A stretch of DNA of 64,000 nucleotides from Microvirga ossetica (GCF_002741015.1 NZ_CP016617.1:1-64000); one strand, 5' to 3'; positions 27,743 through 37,826 are shown, counted from the stretch's first letter. Numbers and translations: made by a program. The notes: a model not told the origin generated them from the sequence alone.

Positions 27743-30232
27743 TTGCAGAAGATTGCGCAACGACTGTCGTTCTATACAGGCCTCGGCCTGATCACCGCAG
27801 CAACCCTGATGCTGCAGATCGTCGAAACCCGGATCATCTCCGTCACATCCTGGTATCACCTGGCATTTTTCGTCATCAGCGTCGCGATGTTCGGCCTCAC
27901 GGCCGGAGCGGTCTGGGTCTATCTCCGGCCCGAGCGGTACCGCCCGGGGCAGCTGTCCTATCACCTGAGCACCGCCTCACTCAGCTTCGCCCTCGCGACG
28001 ATCCTGGCACTCCTGGTGCAGTTGACCATTGTCACGAGCCTGCCCGCATCGGTCATGTCACTCGTCGTCTGGACTGAGTTCGCCGTTGCCTTGTCTCTCC
28101 CGTTCTTCTTCTCCGGCATCGTCGTCAGCCTAGCCCTGACCCGCAGCCCCTTCCCCGTCGGCGTGGTCTATGGGATCGACCTGCTCGGCGCGGCTCTCGG
28201 CTGCCTCGGAGCCCTCGGTCTGCTCAATCTGGTCAGTGGTCCCTCGGCAGTGCTCTGGATTGCGGTCCTTATTGCCGCCGGCGGCCAGTTCTTCGCGCGG
28301 GCGGATCTCGGGGATGTGCCACTGGGCCGGTCTGTGGCCGGCTGGCTTTTCCGGTATCGCGGCCCTGTGCTTGCAGGCCTTGCGATCCTCGCCTTCGCTA
28401 ACAGCTTGATCGAGGGCGTCCGGCCGACGGTGGTGAAGGACCAGATCGAGCATCCGGCGACGATCGCCTATGAGAAATGGAACTCGTTCTCGCGCATCAC
28501 GGTCGGCCAGCCTGAGAGGACGCGACCGGCGCTCTGGGGACCGTCCCCACGCTTTGTCGCAGATCCGATCGAGCAGCGCTGGATGAACATCGACGGCGGT
28601 GCCGGGACCGCGGTCTATCGCTTCTCCGGCGATCTGAACGAGTTGGCCTTCCTCCGCTACGACGTCACCAACCTCGCCTACGCAGTTCCCGGCCTGCAGA
28701 CCGGGGCGGTGATCGGCGTCGGCGGCGGCCGGGACCTCTTGTCAGCGCGCGTGTTTGGTGTCTCAGAAGTGGTCGGCGTCGAGATCAACCCGATCTTCAT
28801 CGACCTGTTGACCCGGCGCTTCGCGAACGACACCGCCATCGGTCGGCAGCCCGGCCTCTCCTTCGAAGTCGATGAGGCGAGAAGCTGGTTCGCCCGCGCC
28901 GAACGCTCCTTCGACGTCATCCAGATGAGCCTGATCGACACCTGGGCGGCCACTGGCGCCGGCGCCTTCACCCTGTCGGAGAACGGCCTCTACACGGTCG
29001 AGGCCTGGCGGATCTTCCTCGAGCGCCTGACGCCGTCGGGTGTCTTCACCGTGAGCCGTTGGTACGCCCCCGGCGAGGTCAACGAGACCGGCCGCATGGT
29101 GAGCCTGGCTGTGGCAACGCTCCAATCCCTTGGGGCGACGGACCCGAAGAGACACCTCTTCATGGCAGCGTCAGACAATGTGGCGACCTTGGTCATGTCG
29201 CGCTCGCCGCTGTCGGCCCAAGCCTTGGCGGCGCTCCGGCAAGCTGCGCACACCTACGCGTTCTCCGTCCTGCTGAGCCCGCAGGCACCGGCCGCCTCGC
29301 CGCTGCTCGAGCGCATCGTGGCGGCGCCCGATCGCAGCGCTCTCGCGCGGGCCACCGAGGCCTCCTACCTCGACCTGAGCCCGCCGACTGATGCACGCCC
29401 GTTCTTCTTCAACCAGTTGCGGCTCGGTCGCCTGCTTGATCAGGACGTCTTCACTCTGGCTTCGAGGGTGGGCGTCTATGGAGGCAATCTGAGCGCGACC
29501 CTGACACTCGCCATGCTGATCCTCATCTCGGCCATTCTCGTCGCAGCGACGATCATCGTTCCGCTGCGGTCTATGGTGAGTTCGAGGCCATCCGGGCTGA
29601 TCGGCGCCGGAACCTTCTATTTCGGCCTAATTGGCATCGGCTTCATGATGGTTGAGATTGGCCTGCTTCAGCGCATCAGCGTGTTTCTGGGCCACCCGGT
29701 TTATGCTCTCAGCGTCGTCCTCTTCAGCCTGATCCTGTCGACCGGCATCGGCAGCCTGGTGTCCGAGCGTGCCCCACTCGACAGCAGCGCGAGGCTCGTC
29801 AGCTGGTCGGCTCTGACCAGTCTGTACCTCCTTCTCCTGCCTTTCTGGCTGCCCGACATCCTGCTCCGGCTTGAGAGCGCAGGCCTCTTGCTCCGAGCCG
29901 GACTGGCGGTGCTGGTTCTCTCGCCAGCCGGCTTCCTCATGGGCTTCGGGTTTCCGACCGGAATGCGGCTGGTGTCGGCGATCGACAAGAAACCAACCCC
30001 TTGGTTCTGGGGCATCAACGGAGCAGCCGGTGTGCTCGCGGCCAGCGTCGCCGTGCTGACAAGCATCGAGTTCGGCATCGATACGACGCTTCGGATTGGG
30101 GCGATCTGTTACCTTCTGCTGCCCGGACCTGCTTTGCTTCTCGCCAGATGTGCCCGGGCGATGCGAGAGAGCGGCCGTTCAATTGGAGACGAAGGTCCAC
30201 CTTCGACGCTCGACCTGACATCGGTCTCATGA
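27743..30232 (+). CDS. Membrane-embedded spermidine-synthase-like protein
   Basis: The protein has 829 residues; the start is TTG 27743. About seven membrane helices lie in residues 10-225 (LGLITAATLMLQIVETRIIS is characteristic). A cytosolic Rossmann methyltransferase-type domain is centred on AVIGVGGGRDLLSARVFG and VVGVEINPIF, with DEARSWF and FDVIQMSLIDTWAATGAGAF. About seven more helices follow from residue 590 to the end. The architecture matches the spermidine-synthase-like membrane proteins. The conserved fold binds an S-adenosyl-type ligand, but polyamine synthesis is not assured because the substrate pocket cannot be judged. It stands alone and is not in an obvious operon. Confidence 0.8.
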   Translation: MQKIAQRLSFYTGLGLITAATLMLQIVETRIISVTSWYHLAFFVISVAMFGLTAGAVWVYLRPERYRPGQLSYHLSTASLSFALATILALLVQLTIVTSLPASVMSLVVWTEFAVALSLPFFFSGIVVSLALTRSPFPVGVVYGIDLLGAALGCLGALGLLNLVSGPSAVLWIAVLIAAGGQFFARADLGDVPLGRSVAGWLFRYRGPVLAGLAILAFANSLIEGVRPTVVKDQIEHPATIAYEKWNSFSRITVGQPERTRPALWGPSPRFVADPIEQRWMNIDGGAGTAVYRFSGDLNELAFLRYDVTNLAYAVPGLQTGAVIGVGGGRDLLSARVFGVSEVVGVEINPIFIDLLTRRFANDTAIGRQPGLSFEVDEARSWFARAERSFDVIQMSLIDTWAATGAGAFTLSENGLYTVEAWRIFLERLTPSGVFTVSRWYAPGEVNETGRMVSLAVATLQSLGATDPKRHLFMAASDNVATLVMSRSPLSAQALAALRQAAHTYAFSVLLSPQAPAASPLLERIVAAPDRSALARATEASYLDLSPPTDARPFFFNQLRLGRLLDQDVFTLASRVGVYGGNLSATLTLAMLILISAILVAATIIVPLRSMVSSRPSGLIGAGTFYFGLIGIGFMMVEIGLLQRISVFLGHPVYALSVVLFSLILSTGIGSLVSERAPLDSSARLVSWSALTSLYLLLLPFWLPDILLRLESAGLLLRAGLAVLVLSPAGFLMGFGFPTGMRLVSAIDKKPTPWFWGINGAAGVLAASVAVLTSIEFGIDTTLRIGAICYLLLPGPALLLARCARAMRESGRSIGDEGPPSTLDLTSVS

Positions 30233-30561
30233 CAGAGATCCCACGAGGAGTGCATCTCTGCTGAATCCTGATGCGTTGAGGGGTAAGCCGACCGGCCGGA
30301 CTGAAAGATGGTTATGCCGACATCAAACGCTGCGGGCACCGCTGCTCGGTTGTCGGTGAAAGCAGTGGAGGACTGGTGGAGAGCCGCTGCGGGTCACGCT
30401 AGGAGATTGCCGCCCCATAAACAACGTCCGGGGTTCCCATCTTAAGCGGACGTTCGGTCTACTTCGCGGATGTGCCACTTCTGAAGCTTCGAAGCGATAA
30501 GCATGGTATGGAGGAGGCAGAGTGACTGCAGTCGACTGGCCATGTTCCGGGACTTAGCCAA
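30233..30561. other. Intergenic stretch without a supported gene
   Basis: No convincing coding frame or hairpin was found. It separates two same-strand genes that are probably transcribed independently. Confidence 0.3.
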
Positions 30562-31482
30562 GTGATGACGCAAGTCACGGTTTTCGGCGGATCGGGCTTT
30601 ATCGGTCGGCATCTGGTCGAGCATCTCGCCAGGGCGGGAGCATCCGTACGGGTCGCGACGCGTCATCCTTCCCCAACAGGAGAGCCTCCAAGGTTGGCAC
30701 GGATCCAACAGGTCGAGGCCGACATTCTCGATGATGTAGCTGTTCAGGCTGCGGTCCACGGGGCTGACACGGTCATCAATCTGGTCGGCATTCTCTCGCC
30801 GGCGCAACGGCACACCTTCACGGCCATCCATGAAGACGGGGCTCGCCGGGTGGCCGCCAGCGCCAAGCACTTGGGTGTCAGGCACCTCGTTCATGTGTCG
30901 GCGCTTGGGGCCAGCCGCACCGCACCAGCGCTAGCGGACCGCTCCAAGGCAGCCGGCGAAGAGGCGGTGCGCGCCGCGTTCCCCGAGGCGGCAATCGTTC
31001 GGCCCAGCCTGGTCTTCGGGTCAGACGACCACTTCTTCAACGGCTTTGCCGCACGGGCGCGACGGCTCCCGGCCCTGCCGCTGATTGGCGGCGGCCAAAC
31101 CAGGTTTCAGCCCGTTTATGTCGAGGATGTCGTGGCGGGCTTCGCGGCGATTCTGGCGCACCCGGCGAGCCGAGGGAAGATCTACGAATTCGGAGGTCCC
31201 CAAGTCTATACCTTTAGGGAGCTGCTTGAGTTTGTCTGTGCCATGATCAGGGCCCGACCGTTGCTGGTGCCCGTGCCGTTCTGGGCGGCTGAGCTGCTCA
31301 GCGGGCTGCTGCAAGTGTTTCCCGGTGCACCGCTCACCCGCGACCAGGTTCGGCTGCTGAGAACGCACAAGGTGGTCAGCGGCTCCGAGCCGCTGCTTGG
31401 TGATCTTGGTGTCGAGCCTCAAGCGCTCGAGACCATCGTGCCTGAATATCTCTCGGCCTACCGACAGGTAGGACGGGGCTGA
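30562..31482 (+). CDS. NDUFA9-like NAD(P)H-binding protein
   Basis: A 306-residue atypical SDR: VTVFGGSGFIGRHLVEHLAR carries the Rossmann glycines, followed by VINLVGILSP, HLVHVSALGAS, AIVRPSLVFGSDDHFFNGFA and QPVYVEDVVAGFAAIL. These are the landmarks of the complex I NDUFA9-type family, which in bacteria includes reductase-like proteins of unknown substrate. The start is GTG 30562 or ATG 30565. The protein has no membrane helix and a normal length. Confidence 0.85.
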   Translation: MMTQVTVFGGSGFIGRHLVEHLARAGASVRVATRHPSPTGEPPRLARIQQVEADILDDVAVQAAVHGADTVINLVGILSPAQRHTFTAIHEDGARRVAASAKHLGVRHLVHVSALGASRTAPALADRSKAAGEEAVRAAFPEAAIVRPSLVFGSDDHFFNGFAARARRLPALPLIGGGQTRFQPVYVEDVVAGFAAILAHPASRGKIYEFGGPQVYTFRELLEFVCAMIRARPLLVPVPFWAAELLSGLLQVFPGAPLTRDQVRLLRTHKVVSGSEPLLGDLGVEPQALETIVPEYLSAYRQVGRG

Positions 31483-32182
31483 CGTCTCAGGCCTAAACAA
31501 GGCAGACCCTCATATACGGGCACAGGCTTACTGAAGTCTCTGGACCATCCTGTCGATCTGGCGCTCCGGCCGGAGCTGACGACTGAAACTCGCGTACGTG
31601 CGGGCATAGCGAGGCAGGTGAATTGGTGCAGGCCCATGCACAGAGGGCCGCGCTCACTATGCGCCGGCCGGTTCCGCCCCAACATCTCGATCACGTCCTG
31701 ATACTGGTGCGCCTCTTTGGCCGAGGTCTGCTGCGGGTCGAGCCTGCGTCAAAACGTGATCGGGCCGCTCCGTGGAGCAATTTAATTTCCTGTAAGCCTC
31801 GCTAGACCGGGAAATCCCCGGTACAGAAGCGTGAACTTGTACAAATCGTTCGGCAAGGCCGAGCCTGTTTGAGTTTTGACACACCCTCGGTCAAATCCGG
31901 CCACGCTGCCATGAGAGTACGTTTTACTCGTCGAGCGAGGCAAACTGGCGCGACGCGCTCGTGGCTATGTAAGCCACTTAGCATGCGCTAGATTTTCTGA
32001 AGAACCAAACCAAAGACTTTTATCTGATGTGACATCGCCTGCCAGCAATCTCTTGCAGCGGCTGCCCAAACTCAGGCGCGAAACTGCGAGAAGTGGTATA
32101 GTGCTTTAACTAGGCATGTTGTCGAGATTGTTCACAGTTAGAAAGTATCGAAGCGATGCTTTCGCATTGAAGGAGGTCGCAG
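31483..32182. other. 700-base stretch without a recognised gene
   Basis: Short frames exist on both strands, but none has coding character or a ribosome site. Base composition drops in GC between 31,900 and 32,180. The promoter of the OsmC gene (a GGAGG site is at 32,171) lies at its right end. Confidence 0.35.
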
Positions 32183-32836
32183 ATGCAGATCACTCCACTG
32201 GGCCCTCTCGAGCGCGAGGCAGAAGGCAGCAGCAATACGGCCATCGTAACGAACTTGGAGCACACTGAGTTCGGACAAGTGATCTTCGTCGGTGACCATA
32301 CCCTGCACGCCGATCAGCCCTTGGGCGCTGGGGGACAAGCCGCCGGTCCTGATCCCTATCAGTATCTTCTGGCGGCTCTCGGGGCGTGTACGTCAATGAT
32401 CGTGGGAGCCTTCGCTCGGCGTAAGGCGTGGCCTCTTGAACAAGTCGTTGTGCGCCTCACCCATTCTCAAACTCACCCGACAAGCGCGGACAGGCACCCA
32501 TCGGGGAAAATTTCTGACCGCATCGAGCGGAGCATTGACCTTGTTGGGCCACTCTCGGATACCCAACGAGACCTCCTCCTCAAAGTTGCAGACATGTGCC
32601 CGTTGGTTGGAATGCTCACCTCGGGGCTCGACATCGTCACGACCTTGACCGCACATGCCCCCGGTGAGAGCTATGACCCGGTCGACCGCGACTCTGACCA
32701 GAGTTTCCCGGCAAGCGACCCTCCCGGCTGGATCCGGATGACTGGAGCAGGAAGTCCCCTCCACATCAACGCGCTCACCCTTTTAGTAGAGCACGCAGAT
32801 AACAGTCTGGCACCGTCAGAGCTTCGAGCGCGTTAA
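32183..32836 (+). CDS. OsmC-family peroxidase-like protein with SFPASDPP tail
   Basis: The protein has 217 residues and starts at ATG 32183 after GAAGGAGG. The OsmC fold covers about 20-145, with both redox cysteines: LLAALGACTSM and VADMCPLVGM. The family typically reduces organic hydroperoxides. The C-terminal extension DRDSDQSFPASDPPGWIRMT is the S-F-P-A-S-D-P-P motif that otherwise occurs as tails or stand-alone small proteins. The end may have been altered by the neighbouring insertion, because residues after about 195 look less regular and a dispersed repeat begins at 32838. Confidence 0.8.
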   Translation: MQITPLGPLEREAEGSSNTAIVTNLEHTEFGQVIFVGDHTLHADQPLGAGGQAAGPDPYQYLLAALGACTSMIVGAFARRKAWPLEQVVVRLTHSQTHPTSADRHPSGKISDRIERSIDLVGPLSDTQRDLLLKVADMCPLVGMLTSGLDIVTTLTAHAPGESYDPVDRDSDQSFPASDPPGWIRMTGAGSPLHINALTLLVEHADNSLAPSELRAR

Positions 32837-32837
32837 C

Positions 32838-32913
32838 CTGCCGGGAACCTGATCTGCGGATTTCATCAGGACAAGTGCTTACATGAGCCGCATTAACAGG
32901 CCGCACATATGAC
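32838..32913. repeat. REP-like dispersed repeat, copy 2 (inverted)
   Basis: The reverse complement of this stretch matches the repeat at 13495-13575 through CATATGT, GGCCTGTTAATGCGG and GATGAAATCCGCAGATCAGG. The IS110 copy begins directly after it with TATGTGGACATCGG. Confidence 0.5.
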
Positions 32914-33010
32914 TTATGTGGACATCGGATAATCGCGGGTGGCGCGCGAGCTCTGGCGGAGACGCCAATCAGGCGACAGTCTGATTGGCCCAACAGAGCA
33001 GGAGCTGATG

Positions 33011-33337
33011 ATGACCCACTATGCCGGTTTGGATGTGTCGCAGAAGGAGACCACGATCTGTGTCGTGGACGAGCAGGGCCGCCGCCTCTGGCGTGGCACG
33101 GCTCCGACTGATCCCGAAGCTCTGACCGAGATCCTGCGCCAGCACGGTTGCGATCTCCACGTCGGCGTTGAGACTGGTCCGCTGATGCCCTGGCTCGTGC
33201 ATGGGCTGCGCCGCAATGGCCTGGAGGTGATCTGTCTCGATGCCCGCCATGCCAAGGCGGCTCTGGCGATGCAGTTCAACAAGAACGACCGCGACGATGC
33301 CGAAGGCTTGCTCAGATCGTGCGCACGGGCTGGCATC
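33011..33337 (+). pseudogene. IS110-family transposase remnant, second copy
   Basis: The first 107 codons match the transposase at 12152 almost residue for residue (MTHYAGLDVSQKETTICVVD, ETGPLMPWLVHGLRRNGLEV, NKNDRDDAEG). One base is lost after DDAEGL (near 33308), and at about 33338 the sequence switches abruptly into an IS5 fragment. The left non-coding end is conserved from 32914. Confidence 0.9.
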
Positions 33338-33340
33338 CTC

Positions 33341-33942
33341 TGATGCAAGGATCTGCCCGGTCCCCGCGTCAACGCCGATGTGCAGCTTGCGCCAGGATCG
33401 GCGTCTTTGGGTGCCGTGTTTCTCGATCAGCCATTCGCCGGGCCCACACAACCGCAGGTCTGTGCTGTCGACCAGCAGGTGAACGGGTCCTCTGGAGCGT
33501 GAACATAGCCTTGGGACCTCCAGGGTCTCGGCCCGCCGGCTCAGGGTTGAGTGATCCGGCACCACCAGATCCAGACCCAGGAGCCTCAGGATCGAGCCGA
33601 TCAGCCCTCCGTCTGACGCAAGGCCAAGCGGAACACCGCTCGTAGCGTTAGCGCCGTTCTGATCGCCAGGGCTGAGTAATGCGGCTGGCCGCCTCGTGTT
33701 CGGCGCGGCTCAGCCCGCCAGGCGGCAATCGCTTCCTCAGTGAACCAGATCGTGAGGCTCCCTCGCTGGCGCAAGGCCGCATCGTACTCCGCCCAGTTCG
33801 TCACCCGGTACCGTTGCTTCGGGATGTGGTGACGGCGAGCAGCGTTGGCTTGGAATGGCACGGCAGACATCCGAGTTCAGGGGGGCAGCTCTCCTATGCC
33901 ATCCCGCTCCGGCCGCCAAATCGCCCATTCGGGCAACAAGGC
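33341..33942 (-). pseudogene. IS5-family (IS427-like) element, left copy, 3'-truncated
   Basis: The minus strand encodes the same first frame as the right copy (MSAVPFQANAARRHHIPKQR to ALRQTEG), then the second frame (VPDHSTLSRRAETLEVPRLC, LLVDSTDLRLCGPGEWLIEK) up to GTGQILASE, where it is cut by the junction with the IS110 remnant. It lies in inverted orientation relative to the copy at 36563-37664, with identical protein sequence over the shared first frame, so the duplication is recent. Confidence 0.9.
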
Positions 33943-34089
33943 ATTTTGGCGTCCCCGTCAAGCCCAAAGAAGACGGGGACGCTTGGGTTTGGTAGATTGT
34001 CAGGAGCAAGCTGGTGTTAGGGAGTTAGAAGAGAATCTCTTTAGGATCCGTCTTCGGCGGATAGAGGCTAGCCTTGGTAGGAGGACCGG

Positions 34090-36549
34090 ATGATGAACAA
34101 TGAGCACGTGCCGCTCGGTGGGTTTCTTCCAGTGTCGGTTATCCTTCCCTTTGGACCTCAATCCGAAGATGTGAAGGAGATGCAGGAGGCGATTGTCGCC
34201 CGAATTCAGGTGCCGGCGGCCTTCGACCTCTCAGATTTGGAAGCAGGATCCCACGTCCATGTTGCCCAAGAGAGCGACACGGTCCTGCGGCTCATCGAGG
34301 CTTACCGGCAATCGGCTGATCCAGACGACGTGAAAGAACGGAATATCGACGTTCTGGAACACGTATCCCGGGATCCTATCAATCACGCCGTCGTCGTTGA
34401 ATTCTCCTCACAGGGTCTGTTGCGCTTTGTTGTTTTGCGGCGGAGCATCGAATATGTCGCGGGCCAGGACGGCACTCCCCTTGTCGTCCGCATGATCCAT
34501 GATGTTGTGGCAGCACATTACAAAGGATCCCTCCATACTGATGACCTGATGCAGGCGTGCGGAGCAGCCGTTCTGGCAGACCTGGTTAAGCTTCATCTCG
34601 ATATTGCCGAGATCGCCACTCATCTGGATGCGCAGGAGGTCCCCTATCACGGGCTGGAGCAGCAACTGCCCTTCATGTTGGAGCCAGCGCTGAGGGTTGA
34701 GAGCCATGTGAAGGGCAGTGTGGGGGATAACGACTATGCGGTTCACGCGATCGGAACCCTAATCGAGACCTATTCCGGACATTGGGCCGGGATCCGGGAT
34801 CCGAACCATACGCCTGGTCCTGCGTATTTCGTGGGTCCATACTATCCAGGAAGCTGGTTCACTGCAAAGCAATCATCCAGTGGACGCGATACCAGGGAGA
34901 GCTTGCGAGCGCGAGAGATCCTGCGGAGCGCGAGCCTCATCGCGCACTCAAATCTGCGGCGCGTGACCCCGGCTGAGACGCCAGACTTTGTGCCCGGCCG
35001 AAGGGTAGAGACGATCGTTTCCGAGTATGCTTCGCTTGAAGCCTTGGCCGCCGGGGGCTTCGCACTGGGGTTAGATGTCAAGGATCCGCGCTCCGTCTTC
35101 GGATTCTTTGGGGAGGACGTCAAAACCGGACTGCTCTACATCTTCGAAGTTACCAACCGGGCCTTGTCGGCCTATGTCGGCATTGAGAGGACGTTGAGCC
35201 TGACCCTTGAGGCTGGCGTGATGATGCCTCTGACGCTGGATCTCAAGCTCGGTCACATGCTGGGGGAGGTCCAGGAGCCTATGATCGCCGACCGCATCGC
35301 GGAAGTTTTCTTGGACCAGGCGATCTCCGACGTCTTTTCTTTACAGAGCAGCCTCTCGGCCTTCAGTGGTGATATCCTCGTCCGCTTCCGGGTTCCGTCT
35401 GCCCTCGCGGCTCATTTCAGGCAAGTGATCTCTCAAGATTGGAAGGAGTCGCTCGATGCCATCGGGTACGAGGGCTCCCATCATAGGGTGCGAGAACCGG
35501 TCACTATCGAGGAGGATGTCTGGCCGGATCACGAAGAGCCACATGTTCCCGAAGTGCTATTCCAACAGCTGCCGACAGGCGTCAGTATCGATCCGAATTC
35601 CATTCTCGAGGCTGCTTCCGACGAGGTGGAAGACGATGTCGATGACCTCGAAGTTCTCAGATGCCGGGACGGTAAAGCGGAGTGGGTGCATCTAGAGGAA
35701 CTGGAGGAGGATGAGACCGACGAGCCGTTCTGGCTTCTGCGGACATGGGTCGGCGGAATGGCTCAGCCCGTGGTCTATTCGACCGTTTCAGGTCGCAACA
35801 TCGACGGCGGAGAATGGTACCCGCAGGAGCTGGTGGCCAACTTCAGCCACACACTGGCTTCGCTACCCCAAACAGTGAAGACAGTTGCTCTATCACCTAG
35901 GGGAGTGGCGAAGCTGAGGGAAGCTGCCGAACGGCTCTTCAGCCATGCAAACATAAAGGTTGCTCCCATAGAGACAGTATTCCTCAATGCAGACGCATAC
36001 GACGCGGTCTTTGGGGACCGTCTATCTGAGGAGGATGAGTCCCTCCTCGATCATCTTGCTACCTGCGCCGATCCGGATCGGGATTGGGAAGATCCGCTAG
36101 ACGGTGAATGGGAGATGACAAGGCCGTCTGACTTTATCGTCGCGGTTCATGACGATCTTCGCCTGAGTGACGACTTCAAGGGCGCAGATGCGATCCTGGC
36201 GGAGTTCCTGTCGGGCCGAGCATTCGCGCTACTTGGCTATGGGGACGATCTGTTCCGTTCGACCATGTTCATTGTCGCTCTGGCGTACGTCCGCAGAATC
36301 CTGAATTCGGCAGAGGTACCGTTACTAGCGAAATCCGATATCCGTATCGTAAGGGATAACTTACACTATGCTTGGGATCAGCGTGTATCCGAAGCGAAGA
36401 TCTCGTCTGCTATTTCGGCTGCCATCGAGGAAGTTTCGCAAGGAACCCCAAAAGTCCGCATCTATCTGGCAGTCGCGCGGGTCGCGCAGGCCTTTGAGGC
36501 GGTTGTCGATCTCGCATCCATGGTCACAGAGAGACGCGTCGCCTATTAA
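34090..36549 (+). CDS. 819-residue protein of unknown function, cargo between inverted IS5 copies
   Basis: ATG 34090 (or 34093) follows a strong TAGGAGG site. The protein is soluble, acidic and without signal peptide or membrane helices. The N-terminal 300 residues are mixed alpha/beta (FLPVSVILPFGPQSEDVKEM, NHAVVVEFSSQGLLRFVVLR, PAYFVGPYYPGSWFTAKQSS). A middle acidic linker (about 495-545) contains SDEVEDDVDDLEVL and HLEELEEDETDEPF. The last 250 residues are mostly helical. No nuclease, NTPase or protease motif was found. It is the only gene between the two IS5 copies and is intact, which suggests selection or a recent arrival. Confidence 0.85.
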   Translation: MMNNEHVPLGGFLPVSVILPFGPQSEDVKEMQEAIVARIQVPAAFDLSDLEAGSHVHVAQESDTVLRLIEAYRQSADPDDVKERNIDVLEHVSRDPINHAVVVEFSSQGLLRFVVLRRSIEYVAGQDGTPLVVRMIHDVVAAHYKGSLHTDDLMQACGAAVLADLVKLHLDIAEIATHLDAQEVPYHGLEQQLPFMLEPALRVESHVKGSVGDNDYAVHAIGTLIETYSGHWAGIRDPNHTPGPAYFVGPYYPGSWFTAKQSSSGRDTRESLRAREILRSASLIAHSNLRRVTPAETPDFVPGRRVETIVSEYASLEALAAGGFALGLDVKDPRSVFGFFGEDVKTGLLYIFEVTNRALSAYVGIERTLSLTLEAGVMMPLTLDLKLGHMLGEVQEPMIADRIAEVFLDQAISDVFSLQSSLSAFSGDILVRFRVPSALAAHFRQVISQDWKESLDAIGYEGSHHRVREPVTIEEDVWPDHEEPHVPEVLFQQLPTGVSIDPNSILEAASDEVEDDVDDLEVLRCRDGKAEWVHLEELEEDETDEPFWLLRTWVGGMAQPVVYSTVSGRNIDGGEWYPQELVANFSHTLASLPQTVKTVALSPRGVAKLREAAERLFSHANIKVAPIETVFLNADAYDAVFGDRLSEEDESLLDHLATCADPDRDWEDPLDGEWEMTRPSDFIVAVHDDLRLSDDFKGADAILAEFLSGRAFALLGYGDDLFRSTMFIVALAYVRRILNSAEVPLLAKSDIRIVRDNLHYAWDQRVSEAKISSAISAAIEEVSQGTPKVRIYLAVARVAQAFEAVVDLASMVTERRVAY

Positions 36550-36562
36550 GACATGCGACGCC

Positions 36563-37664
36563 GCCATGTTGCACGAATAGGCGATTTGGCGGCCGGAGCG
36601 GGATGGCATAGGAGAGCTGCCCCCCTGAACTCGGATGTCTGCCGTGCCATTCCAAGCCAACGCTGCTCGCCGTCACCACATCCCGAAGCAACGGTACCGG
36701 GTGACGAACTGGGCGGAGTACGATGCGGCCTTGCGCCAGCGAGGGAGCCTCACGATCTGGTTCACTGAGGAAGCGATTGCCGCCTGGCGGGCTGAGCCGC
36801 GCCGAACACGAGGCGGCCAGCCGCATTACTCAGCCCTGGCGATCAGAACGGCGCTAACGCTACGAGCGGTGTTCCGCTTGGCCTTGCGTCAGACGGAGGG
36901 CTGATCGGCTCGATCCTGAGGCTCCTGGGTCTGGATCTGGTGGTGCCGGATCACTCAACCCTGAGCCGGCGGGCCGAGACCCTGGAGGTCCCAAGGCTAT
37001 GTTCACGCTCCAGAGGACCCGTTCACCTGCTGGTCGACAGCACAGACCTGCGGTTGTGTGGGCCCGGCGAATGGCTGATCGAGAAACACGGCACCCAAAG
37101 ACGCCGATCCTGGCGCAAGCTGCACATCGGCGTTGACGCGGGGACCGGGCAGATCCTTGCATCAGAGCTGACGGCCAGCGATGTCGATGATGGCTCCCTG
37201 GTCGAGCCCTTGCTCGACCAGATTGCAGCTCCACTCGCCTCCTTCATCGGTGATGGAGCCTACGATCAGGCTGGTATCTACGGCACCATTGGCAAGCACC
37301 ATCCTGATGCTGATGTGATCGTTCCACCACGATCAACGGCAGTGCTGAGCGAGGATGGGGAGAGCGCTCCGACCCCGCGCGACCGACACCTCCAAAGCAT
37401 CGCGGAGCATGGACGCATGGGTTGGCAGAAGCAGTCCGGGTACACGCGTCGGGTTCTGGTGGAGGCGTCTATAAGCCGGCTTAAACGAGTGATTGGGAAC
37501 GGCTTGCGCTCGCGGACCGATCGGCGTCGCGCGACCGAAATCGCCATCGCAGTTCATGCCTTGAACCGCATGCTTGAGCTTGGACGCCTGAAGTCCGTCC
37601 GCATCGCTTGAACAAAGGCACGAAGTGGTCTCCGTCTGCTCACCAACCGATCCATGCAACACGG
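36563..37664 (+). mobile_element. IS5-family (IS427-like) element, right copy, apparently complete
   Basis: The left end, CCATGTTGCACGAATAGG near 36563, and the right end, CCATGCAACACGG near 37664, are imperfect inverted repeats of each other. The transposase frames lie between. Outer bounds are approximate, and the target duplication could not be fixed. Confidence 0.65.
36635..37611 (+). CDS. IS5-family transposase in two frames (-1 frameshift)
   Basis: Frame one encodes MSAVPFQANAARRHHIPKQR through ALRAVFRLALRQTEG and ends at TGA within GGAGGGCTGA (about 36896-36905). A -1 shift at the GGAGGG run continues as LIGSILRLLGLDLVVPDHST and the DDE domain (LLVDSTDLRL, IGDGAYDQAG, EASISRLKRVIGNGLRSR). 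The left copy breaks at exactly the same place, which favours programmed frameshifting, as in the IS427 group, over chance decay. The combined product is about 325 residues. Confidence 0.88.
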
Positions 37665-37826
37665 TCCCCCCACCATCGAATGGTGGCCTCCCAGCCTCAC
37701 CTCTGTCAATCAGACAATGTGCCTTCAAAGGTGACCTCCCGATCAGGTCCGGCGCTGATCAAGGTCTTACCTACTGCTCGGTGAAGACCGCCTCCCCGAA
37801 CACGAAGCACCAGCGCAGGCGGCCCG
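37665..37826. other. Short spacer
   Basis: No gene is seen. It contains the flank of the IS5 copy and the end of the permease transcript. Confidence 0.3.
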
